Source: Planococcus citri (Eukaryota > Arthropoda > Insecta > Hemiptera > Pseudococcidae). Taken from it: a DNA stretch of 64,000 nucleotides. The notes beneath the pieces are model-generated. The model searched no databases. It had not been told where the DNA came from and saw nothing but the letters and a program-made list of their open reading frames with translations. The translations under genes were made by a program, and so were the position numbers. This document shows positions 54,311-64,000 of this stretch, in pieces. The stretch spans positions 62,096,836 to 62,160,835 of the forward strand of contig NC_088681.1 in the NCBI RefSeq assembly GCF_950023065.1, written 5' to 3'. Every line of letters starts with the position of its first letter. Position 1 is the first letter of the stretch.

Positions 54311-55110
54311 TTAATTTTTTACCAAGCCAAAATTTTACGTAAGTTTAATTTAGGTATTTATTTTAACAGAATTAAATTATTTTGACTCGGACTTGTATTT
54401 TTAATAATTATGAATCAAATAGTTTTTCAGAATTTTTTCCTGCCCCTATTCGCAATTTATGCACGAAAGAGTGTTTGAAAAAAATTCATTTTATGTACAT
54501 TAAAAAAAAATATACTGCATTATTTTAGCATAGTGTTAGTAAGCAATATTTATTGAAACTTCTCCTCACTAGAATTTGAGCTATAATTTTGCCTGCATAT
54601 CTACCTACGAGACTTCGAGGTAAAAAACGCAATTTTAGTGGGGTATAGGAATTTAAAAAAAATCAAAATGAAAAAAAAATCAAAAAAAATCAAAAATTTT
54701 GGAAGGTTATAATTTAGATTGGTGTGAAACGTAATTTTTAGCTTGAATTATGCTCGTTTTTGGAGCTTTTTGGATTCAAGAAAGTTCAAAAATTAATTTT
54801 TTGGTAAATTTAAATTTTTTAGTTTATGAATTTTCGAAGATCTGTGGCATGTATGATTTTTTCTAGAGAGGTTCATCCACGTCAGGCGCCAGACTAAGTG
54901 ATTAGTCAATTTTGACATGCAACATATCTTGGAAAATCATGTTTTTTCACTCGAATTGTGTTCTTTAGGAGAACCATTTGGAATTCGAGTTTGACAAAAT
55001 TTGAAAAAATTGAAAAGTTTGAAGATTTTGAAAAATTTGAATTTATTAAGGGTGGGTTTTTTAGTAAGTCGGACTGAAAATTTTGCAATTTTCATGAGAA
55101 TTACGCGGAA

Positions 55111-55121
55111 GTTAGGCGCCA
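55111..55121 (-). other. Primer binding site, tRNA-Lys-like
   Basis: Three bases after the 5' LTR the minus strand reads TGGCGCCTAAC. This matches the complement of a tRNA-Lys 3' end (TGGCGCCCAAC) at 10 of 11 positions. It starts with the obligatory TGG complementary to CCA. The match ends after 11 nt, so the tRNA identity is likely but not certain. Confidence 0.75.
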
Positions 55122-55124
55122 ATA

Positions 55125-56257
55125 TGATATAGTGAGATTAAGCAGTATTGAGATAGATAGATTTTATCAGAATTTCTACCTACGTACTGAAGTTTAGAAA
55201 TATTCCCTAAGGTAGTGAATATTTGCCTCGCCTGGTTAGCTCAATATATTGGAGAGGTCTCAGTCATACTACTCACTTTTCACAGAAATAATTCCCAATC
55301 ACCAATCAAATGCATACATACAAGATAATATGATTTATTGTTGCTCGGAAATAACATGAAAATACATATTATAAAAGTTAAACGAGCATAAAATGATTTT
55401 ACTACCTTAGACTCGAGTTAGTAAATTAAGTAATAATTAATATTCGTTAATAGATAATGAGGTTGGTAATTTCTTACCCATTGAAACTGTACACATTTCC
55501 TAGAAAATGTGCTATTAATGTTGATGACTTACTCATCAGGTTCACAAACTGTCCGCTTTTCCTGTCTCTTCGGGGTGTCCCTAATACTAGACACAGTCGA
55601 CAGGTATTGGTTATTTTACTGAGGGTGCTTTTCCAGACGAGAAGTATGATCCGATGGCTAGCAGGATCGGAGACATACCCAATAGAGAACGTGAAGAATT
55701 ACGATCGATAATTTTAATCACGAAGCGAAATAATATTAACCACTATAGAAGTGGGCGAGAACGGAATAAATAGGGGATGAGAGTCCCCGTAGAGGGAACT
55801 CATCCGCTTCTAACCTACATAAATACACTTTGTGACCAAGAACCTGCCTTCGCGACGGTCGGATTCGAGATACACGAGCATACCATTTAATAGGTACAAC
55901 TTGATTATAAATTCAGATCATTTTAAGTGCAACTACTCGGTAGTCTTGCGACTACCTCGTAGGTGCAGCTTTATCCGAAAATACAACTGGATTAAAATGC
56001 AACTTATTTAAAATACAACTACAACAACTTTGGCTCGTGGCTGTGTTGCTCTATTTATAGTCGTAGGTGCATCGTTCGATGCGCTTGCCGCGGACATATC
56101 GAACATAGGTGACATTGAAATGTCACCAAAACGTAATAGTAGGAGTTCTCACATTACCAGACTTGCGCAGTCTTTGGGAATTATTATTTTAATCATCGCT
56201 ACGGCGATGCTTCTATTCAACATCCCTTACGTGATGAAGGCATATTTCCTCATATCA
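55125..56257 (-). repeat. 5' LTR of the retrotransposon
   Basis: 1,133 bp, the functional promoter copy. TATAAATAG lies at 56059-56051 and AATAAA at 55339-55334 (minus strand). The five differences from the other LTR lie at 55138, 55143, 55145, 55146 and 55148, next to the primer-site end. Confidence 0.97.
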
Positions 56258-56261
56258 ACTT
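56258..56261. repeat. Target-site duplication ACTT (right)
   Basis: This directly follows the right LTR and matches 35524-35527. Confidence 0.85.
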
Positions 56262-56945
56262 TGTTTTGAGTTTTGAACAACTGGGGTACATACATAGACT
56301 AAAATCCTTCTTAGATGCAGAGAATTGATAAAAAATAAAACTTTTGGTAACATTAAAAAGTTCAATCATTTATCTGCAGTTGTTTGAAACAATTCAATTT
56401 CCATTCTTTGAATCATTACAATTTCTTCTTTTAAAAAAACACGTTCCTCAGTCTCTTACCTGCCTTTTTAGTTAGAATTGTAATCAAGTTTCTATTAAAG
56501 GTTCATAAGATTATCAAAAAATCTTATTTTTTTGGCCAAAATCAAAAATATGTAAGTTTACTTGTTTGTATGAACTGAAACTGTTGAAAGTTAAAAAACA
56601 GATTTTTTTGCAAAATTTTGCCATAAAAGTTTTTTTTTTTACTTTTTATAAAATCAAAACTGCAAAAATTGCAAAAAAAAAAAAACTGTTGTTGCAGTCA
56701 AAGTTTTCAGAAGCTGAGGATTTTTTACATGAAAATAAGCTTTTTTGCTGCAATAAATTGGGTTTTTGTTGTCAAAATTGTAAAAAAATGTGATTTTTAA
56801 AGAATTTTAGAGTGTTTAAACGCGATTTATAACCGCTCACGAGCGTTATATCGGGATTAATTTAACAGTGGTTTAAATGGGGTTGTCTAGGGACCAGAGG
56901 AAATCAGTGTTATAACAAAATCAGTGTTATAACAAGCTTTTACTG
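56262..56945. mobile_element. Right part of the split pogo/Tigger-like DNA element
   Basis: It continues the element whose left part is 35362-35527. Near its end it carries repeated GTGTTATAACA words, and it finishes GTTATAACAAGCTTTTACTG before TA. The interior is AT-rich with no transposase. Confidence 0.7.
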
Positions 56946-59900
56946 TATATCACACCAATTTAAGGGCTTGATGTAAAAAACATATATCGCAACAATTAAT
57001 CACATAATTATAACAACAATGACTCGCACAAAGGGCTCAAGTATTGATCAGGTACCTGAGATTACCATCTTTGGTCACCTATAGTACCAGGATTTACACA
57101 AGTATAACAGACCGAATTCTCCTGTGTATTTCTTTGCCGCAGCTACTTATGCAGTGACGAGAGAAAGTTCCAGTTTGGTGCATCAAGCCTCAAACTGTTC
57201 CAGTCACATAGGGGTTTGGCTTAAATGGGAGTTAACACATAGACCAAAGAGGAGAATAATACAGTCACGATCATAGTATCACATACTGGCATGGATGCTA
57301 CCTCACAAACCTTAAGTTGATTCGATCAAATTTAGATTTTTTGGGAGCCTAGAAAGTCATGTCTCAAAAAATGTAAAAAATCGTGAAACTTTATAATGTT
57401 GAAAATCATTTTTTGTTCTCTCACTAATTTTTTGAAATATTGAACCATTCTTTCTGTTAAAAATCTGCGAGGCTCAAGCTTTTTCATTTTAGAGTTTTTA
57501 TTGGTCTTTCCCCCTAATTTTTCTTTATTTTTTCATCTCTAGATAATTTATTTCATGTTTTTAAACTCTGTTATACTGGAAATACCTATAATTTTTCAGT
57601 TTCTTTTTTATTTCACAATTTTTTTTTGAACTTTTTCATCTCAGTTTTTTGATTTTTGCTTCAATTTTTTGATATTTTTTTAACAGCAGATTTTTCATGA
57701 AATCATTTTTACAAACCCCCTAGTTACACCACTATTTTTTCAATTTTCCTATTTTGTTTTTCTGATGAGAAAAAATAAATTTTCACCAAGTTTTTTGGAT
57801 CCTTTTGAATTTACAATGAAATAATTTTGAGGTTTTTAGATTTTGATTGCACTTCAAACAATTGAACATTTCATCAAATTATCAACGTGAGGTATAATTT
57901 TGTGAAATTTTGAAAACAAAATATGTACTGGTAGCAGCTTTCATTCCCCTCTACCCCTCCCAAAAAAAGAAATTTGGCGGATTTTGACCAAGTTCAGCAA
58001 AACCCATCATTTCAAACAAATTTTTGCCTTTAAGGTTCTGAAATGGGTTTTGAATTTTTTTCAATTTTTTTTTGGTGAGAAGGGGATTCATACATACAAT
58101 TTTCTTGAGCAAACATTCCTTGGTATGGCAGCTCTTCAGCTTTATAAAAAATTAAAATATCCTGTTTATAAAACTCGACAAAGTTCTTCTAAACCTTATT
58201 TTTTTTATTCAAAAAACCCTCCACTGCGAGGGTTCCCATGCTAGTTCCCCTTCCATCACAGAGTTGAAAAAAAATATTCTCAAAAGTGAAATAGGCGTCA
58301 AATTTGGTGACATTTTTTTGAAAATTTCCAAGTTTTGTGTCAAAATTCTTCTAAATAATCCACCCCCCCCCTCCCAAGAAAAACCTTCCTCAGTTCTCCA
58401 AACAGTGTTTGTATCCTTGCATGTAGCGCGTTAATTCGCTCCCTCCTCAAAAAAAATGAAAAATTGAAAGTGAACATTTTTTTGAATGTTTTTATTTCTG
58501 ATCAGAATCTTTCTAAATAACCCATTTCTTGAGATAAAACCTGCTTCGGACCACGAAAAAAATATTAGTCTTTTTATGAAGAGCCCCCCCCCCCCCATAT
58601 ACACTGTTTGGAAGATCACAGAAGGTGTTTTCTTGTAACGGGGGTTATTCAGAACAATGTTGGTCAGCAATGAAAAAATTTCAAAAAATTTCACATACTT
58701 CAATTACTTATTACTATACGCAAAGAAACAGTATTGTTTGGGTGTTGAGGGAGGCTTTTTCTTGAAAGAGAGGTTATTTAGAAAGATTTTCATCTCGGAA
58801 ATGAAACCTTTTCAAAAAATTTTATACACTTGAATTTTCAATTTTTGGTCATCCATAGTTCAGTTTTCTAGCCCAAAAAAAGTCCTAAAAGCCACTCCCA
58901 GCCCTCCTTATTGACATACGATGTCAATTTTCTTACGGTTTCTCGCCAACCGAAAGATTCTCAAGATGAGAAAACGCTGCTGGTTTTCTTCACTATTGCA
59001 CACGAATTTGACGCGGTGACAAATTTCCCAGTATTTTTCCAAAGTGGAGGTCTCATTTCACCAGTACACTCACTCGTATAGGTCCCTACAAAACGACAGA
59101 CGCGACGGTCTATGAAAACCTCGCAGCTTAGGCGAGTGAAAATTGCCGGACAGAGTTTTCATTTTCTCGAACCCGTATCAAAAAGTTGACAGTTTAAGTG
59201 TGTAAAAGTATTATCATCTCTGGAGGGAAAAATCCGATTGTCTGGTTTTATTAACGTCGCGGCTTCTTGTAAGCCCTTCTTCCGCTCTGTCGTCCACTTT
59301 GGCAAATGACAAGCGAGCTGCCTTATAGTCGAGAACGGGGTAACTCTTTATAAAGGCAATTTGTTACAACTTCGGGGTATATTCTATACTCGAGGCGATA
59401 CATGTGTAAGTATATAGTAAGTAGAAGTACCACCTTTGGAATTCTACGTACGTGTGATTTTATACAGCGACATATTGCGGGACGACGACAACCACCATCT
59501 TATTACTCGTATAGTATGTAAGTAAATCAGCCAAATACTCGTACACGTAATACTCGTATTTACTCAACATGCAGCAGTCGCTGACAAGGAAATGCATTCT
59601 GTCCCGTACGTGCTTTTCTTTCGCTCGCTTTAAAAGCATTTCGCACTTTAATACACGTCAATGGTGCGAAAGAAACGAAAAGAAAAAAGGTGTCAGCGCC
59701 AGCGATATTCGTCGTTTATTCGACTATTGCACATAGCAGGTGAAATCGATGCTTTTTATTCGTCTGCTATAGCTCGTCTATATACAGCAAAATCAGCTCG
59801 ATTAAAAAATACACCCAGAGGTTGCAAAGCAACGAGTCGCGTTAATTTTCCCTCTCCTCTTCCTGCCCCCTGCTGAGGAAAAAAATAGCCGGGGACTTTG

Positions 59901-61679
59901 CAAACATGAAAGCTCTCGCCGATGAAATGCTGGCGCCCTTACAATTTTACCCCGAAAAAGGAGAAAATTCGACTCCGACGACGACACCCGTCGTCGGTCG
60001 TTATACTACGATTCGTTCGAGTGCGAAAATTTCACTCTCTCGTAGACGTGATTGCTCGACGCTTACCCACGCCGAGAAAAGCCACCATAAAAACACAGTC
60101 CCCGACACCCGCTCGAGCTGAAAAACTTTTCGCATAAATCGAAAACACTCATCCGAGCTTCGGCTAGAAACTCGTTTATGATTTGCAATATCCTTCTTCC
60201 TCTCTTGTCGAGATATATGTAAGCTCTAAGTATACTTATATGAGTAAGCTCGCGTATGTAGTAAAGAGTCGTATCGTCGCGAGCTATTTTCCTCGCATTA
60301 TAATGTGTGTATGTATCTTCGCTTAGCCTGATATATTTCTCTGGTTCGTAATTCCTCCAGGCTACGCGACAATTTACCTTGCGAATAATCTCATCGTCGC
60401 TTGCTCGGTTTGGTAGAGCTGCGATGACGAACCCGCAAAAGAATCCATTGTTGTTTTTGTGTATGTGCAAAGTCAACCCCGGGCGTTTTCACCACTTTAT
60501 ACATATCAATAGAGATATCTATGCATTGCTCAGGCAAGTTGTTCGTCGTGCTCTACGTGCATTTTATTTGTTGTTAAACGAAAAGTTGCTGTTTTATGGA
60601 TCGTAATTTTTGGATGAGCTTTTTTCTTCCTTCTCTGCTTTATTAAATGAGGTTGGGAAAATTCAAAAGGCCATTAAATTATAACTGAAATTATTGAGAT
60701 ATCAAGTTGAAAACCCGTTGATTTTTTTTTGAAAATAGTACATCGAGTGTTTGAAGTTGTTTCGAAAATCACTATAAGCAGAGTAAACAGAGTAAAAATT
60801 GTACTAATATTTGAACAATTTGTCAAATAGTGGAAAAGTTTTTGATTTTGAGTAATTTTTGCCATTTTTTATTTATTTTAAAACAATTTTAAGTCATTTT
60901 TGATTTTGACTTTAGAATACAATTTTATTGCAGAAGTACTTTTCTTTTCTCATGATGGAAGGGGGTCGAAATATAAAGCGCGAAAAAGTTATTTTCAACA
61001 TTCTGATTTTATTTAAATTTTTTTTTTTTTTTGTTAAAATGCTAAATGTACGAAAATCAAAAATTTGAAAGTATTTTTGATTTGAGTCAAGAAAGTTCAA
61101 AGGAAATGAAAACACATACCGGAGAAGGACCGAAAACTGTAAAAGATAACAAAAATAGTTGACTAAAAATTTGTGGGAAACTGAACATTTTCTAAATTAA
61201 TTTGAAAAATAATCTAATTTGGTTGGTAAATATTTATTTTCCATGAAATTTTTTCTTTATAAAAAAATTAAAAATTAAAAAACTAAAGTGAGAATAAGTA
61301 GGTATTAAAAAAAAAAATCAAAAATAGCTGGAAAGGTTACCTATTTTAAAAGTAAAACACTAAAAAATGAAAAGAAATAATTCAAAAAGCTCAAAAAAAT
61401 CTGCATTTTAAAAAAATTGAAAAATAGTTGAACTAATTAATTGATTATTTTTTTTCACTCATGTAGGTACTTACATATTTTTTAATCAATCATTCTTTAT
61501 CATAAAAATTGGTAACATGTTTGTGAATGATAAAGTGGGCCATACTGCATCTTGCAAAATGATGCAATTTTCCCCTATTTTTCTAGCAACTTTATGCTGA
61601 AAATTTCTTTATTATCGTAAGAGTGAGGACGAGGGGGTTGTATCATTTAATTTTACCCATTTTTCACATTCATCTACGA
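56946..61679. other. No supported gene; noncoding DNA
   Basis: 57000-57330 is GC-richer and could be an old retroelement scrap, but no motif is firm. 58200-58850 shows loosely repeated TTCTAAATAACC words in both orientations around C homopolymers (about 58362-58373 and 58586-58598). 59000-60600 is less AT-rich, with overlapping small open frames on both strands and no recognisable domain. 60660-61560 is A/T-rich low complexity. Confidence 0.45.
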
Positions 61680-64000
61680 GTACAGGCAGACTGGTCAATG
61701 ACCTTCGGAAGCCAGAACGGAGGCCAGACGGTCTTTAGAAGCCAGACAGACAGGTCAATGACCTTAGGAGGCCAGACAAGACTGCAGATGGCCTTCTCCC
61801 ACTTAAAGTGACCGATTTCTGAGCCTGAGCTAGAAAAAGGTGTTGAAATTTTGCATTATATTTGCAATGACGATTTAACTTGAGGACGTTGAGCACGAAA
61901 ATGAAGTTCATATTGCATTTCAACTTGTAGTTTGGGAGATAGACGCACTTTTTTTTACAGAAGAAGTGACCCATGGCTCAAATGGAGTCCAGATTTGGAC
62001 TCTGCGGCCTTGAGTTAGTCAGAAACGATCTTTTACTCAGTTTTTTTGGACATAAAGAAACTCCAATTGGGTCCAAAGACGGGTGATTGATTTTCAGAAG
62101 GCAGACAGACAGGTCAATGACCTTCAGAGGTCGTACTAAAATCGAGTCTTTTTCAGAACTCAAAAATAGAGGTCAATGACCTTGGTAGGTGAATCAGGGT
62201 TCCAGATGGCCTTCAGAAGAATTTCAGACAGTTCTCAAGAGCCAGACAGGGAGGTCAATGATCTTTGGAGGCCAGCCAGGACACCAGATGACCTTCAGAA
62301 GCTAGACAGATAGGTCAATGACCATCAAAAGGCGCCTCTTGAGAGCTAGACAGTCAGGTCAATGACCTTAGGAGACCAGGCTGGGAGACAGACTACTTTT
62401 AGAAGTAATACAGATAGGTTAACGACCTTTGGAGGCTAGCCAGGACACCAGACGATCTTCAGAATCTAGACATATAGGTCAATGTCCTTAGGAGACCAGA
62501 CTGGGAGACAGACTTAGGTTAATGACCTTTGGAGGCTAGCCAGGACACCAGACAACCTTCAGAAGCTAGACAGATAGGTCAATGACCATTGAAAGGCGCC
62601 TCTTGAGAGCCAGAAAGCCAGGTCAATGACCTTTGGGGGCCAGACAGGACGCTATACGGCTTTCAAAAGCCAGACAGCCAAGTCGATGATCGTGGGAGAC
62701 CAGAAATGAAGCCAGACGGGTAGTTCAATGACCTTAAGAGGCCAGACAGGACTCCAGATGGTTCTCACCAGCCAGACTGACAGTTCAATGACCTCTGAAG
62801 GCCAGCCAGGACTCAAGATGATCTTCAGAAGCTAGATAGAGAGGTCAGTGACCATTGAAAGGTGGCTCTCAAGAGCCAGATAGCCAGGTCAATGACCTTT
62901 GGAGGCCAGGCAGTGCTTCATATGGCCATAAAAAGCCAGACAGCCAAGTCAATGATTTTGGGAGACCATGGAAATTAAGCCAGGTGGTCAGTTCAATGAC
63001 CTTAGGAGGCCAGACAGAACAGATGGTCTTCATGCAAAAGCCAGACAGACAGATCAATGACCTTCGTAGATCGGACATGAATCCAGACGGACAGTTCAAT
63101 GACCTTAAGAGACGAGCCAGGACTCTAGATGGACTCTGCGACCTCGAGTTAGTCAGAAAGAATCTTTTACTCAGTTTTTTTGAACATCAAAAAAATCCAA
63201 TTGGGTCCAAAGATGGGTAATTGATCTTCAGAAGCGAGACCAACAGGTCAACAACCTTCAGAGGTCATACGAAAAACTGGTCTTTTCTTCAGAACTCATA
63301 CAGAGAGGTCAATGACCTTGGTAAACAAAGCCAGGTTCTAGATGGCCTTCAAAAGAATTTCAGACAGTCCTCGAGAGCCAGACAGTCAGGTCAATGACCT
63401 TAGGAGACCGGACAGGAAGCCAGACTGCTTTCAGAAGCCATACAGATAGGTTAATGACCTATGCGGAGCCTAGCCAGGACTACAGCCGACCTTCAGAAGC
63501 TAGACAGAGAGGTCAATGACCATTAAAAGGCAGATCTCGAGAGCCAGACACCCAGGTCAATGACCTCCAGCCAGACAGGACGCCATACGGCCTTCAAAAT
63601 CCAGACAGCCAATTTGATGATCGTGGGAGGCCAGAAATGAAGCCAGACAGGTGGTTCAATGACCTTAAGAGACCAGACAGGACTCCAGACGGTTCTCATA
63701 AATCCAGACTGGCAGGTCAATGACCTCTGGAGGCCAGCCAAAACTCAAGACGATTTTCAGAAGCTACACATAAAGAGGCCAATGACCATTGAAAGGCGGC
63801 TCTCGAGAGCCAGACAGCCAAGTCAATGATCTTGGGAGACCAGAAATGAAGCCAGGTGGTCAGTTCAATGACTTTAGGAGGCCAGATAGGGCTTCAGACG
63901 GTCCTCATTCAAAGGCCAGACAGACAGTTCAATGACCTTTGGAGGCTAGACATGAATCCAGATGAACAGTTCAATGACCTTAAGAGACCAGTCAGGACTC
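61680..64000 (+). repeat. Minisatellite array C with about 1.13-kb higher-order repeat; runs off the window
   Basis: Monomers of about 60 bp carry GCCAGACAGACAGGTCAATGACCTTAGGAGGCCAGACAGGA-type sequence. Exact AGGTCAATGACCT starts at 61752, 62111, 62170, 62356, 62620, 62886, 63306, 63388, 63554 and 63714. Other monomers have AGTTCAATGACCT or GGTTCAATGACCT. A non-monomer segment (GACTCTGCGGCC...CTCAGTTTTTTTG) occurs at about 62001 and again at about 63135, giving a higher-order period near 1,134 bp. The array continues past base 64000. Confidence 0.95.

Larger units (their letters stand above)
50519..55110 (-). other. 4.6-kb noncoding leader of the element
   Basis: The stretch between the primer site and gag contains no credible ORF. 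It holds two groups of internal repeats (annotated separately at 51080-51960 and 53596-54310). The rest is AT-rich. A leader of this length is much longer than in ordinary Gypsy elements and would carry packaging, dimerisation or translation signals. A 17-bp direct repeat containing GGAGGTCTGATGCG lies just upstream of gag (about 50535-50565). Confidence 0.7.
35528..56257 (-). mobile_element. Giant (20.7-kb) Ty3/Gypsy-class LTR retrotransposon, apparently intact
   Basis: Two 1,133-bp direct repeats with TGATAT...ATATCA ends bound an 18,464-bp interior, and ACTT is duplicated outside. On the minus strand the order is LTR, primer site, 4.6-kb leader, gag, pol (-1 frame), 2.5-kb gap, ORF3, 1.4-kb 3' region, LTR. 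The domain order protease-RT-RNase H-integrase places it in Ty3/Gypsy. It is about three times the usual size for the group. The LTRs differ only in one small cluster by my reading and all three ORFs are open, so insertion is recent. Unusual features are two SGNH-like domains, a second RNase H embedded in the integrase, a RING-H2 ORF in the env position and duplicated structured RNA elements. I do not recognise the family. Confidence 0.95.

Noticed and set aside
57000..57330. Possible BEL/Pao pol relic
   Set aside because: Only vague resemblance (AAATYAV) in a broken frame; no catalytic motif could be placed.

Overview
The window looks like AT-rich intergenic or intronic DNA from an arthropod, most likely an insect. 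The basis is an RTE/jockey-like LINE relic, several MITE families, metazoan-type splice signals, long degenerate satellites and one very large Ty3/Gypsy-class LTR retrotransposon. I cannot name the species from sequence alone. No complete host protein-coding gene is supported. The only host-gene candidates are one short GC-rich terminal exon (17202-17272, +) and one zero-length (recursive) splice-site candidate (24717-24724, +).

Layout. 1-7160 holds a dead LINE reverse transcriptase fragment (1735-2865) in otherwise unassigned sequence. 7170-8770 is a TTCGCGAATGATTCAC-type tandem array. 13225-15930 is a degenerate TAATTACCG-rich array interrupted by a MITE (14096-14351). 16091-16643 is an inverted-repeat element with a perfect 30-bp central palindrome. 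19856-20930 is a foldback-like element built from CGACAG-type subterminal repeats. 21080-21830, 29465-30925 and 61680-64000 are three arrays of one roughly 60-bp minisatellite, the first inverted relative to the others. Almost every monomer carries a match to the ecdysone response element palindrome. 34153-35275 is a nest of small TA-flanked MITEs. 35362-56945 is a pogo/Tigger-like DNA element split by the LTR retrotransposon.

The main object is the LTR retrotransposon at 35528-56257, coded on the minus strand. It is 20,730 bp, with 1,133-bp LTRs that are nearly identical, TG..CA ends and a 4-bp ACTT target duplication. It has a tRNA-Lys-like primer site and intact reading frames. Gag (625 aa) is followed by pol in the -1 frame through a textbook GGGAAAC slippery site with a predicted pseudoknot. 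Pol (about 1,982 aa after the shift) starts with an SGNH-hydrolase-like domain. It continues with protease, reverse transcriptase, an RNase H that has lost catalytic residues, and integrase zinc and catalytic core. A second, catalytically complete RNase H is placed between the integrase core and its GPY/F C-terminal domain, and an AT-hook follows. A third ORF in the env position encodes a RING-H2 finger, a coiled coil and a second SGNH-like domain. Both SGNH-like domains have lost the nucleophile Ser (GDG instead of GDS) and the catalytic His. Long noncoding parts of the element (a 4.6-kb leader and a 2.5-kb pol-ORF3 gap) contain duplicated stem-loops with compensatory changes, which points to selected structure.

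Together this reads as a recently inserted, possibly active, very large Gypsy-class element with an unusual protein and RNA repertoire, in a repeat-dense region whose minisatellites may bind a nuclear receptor.
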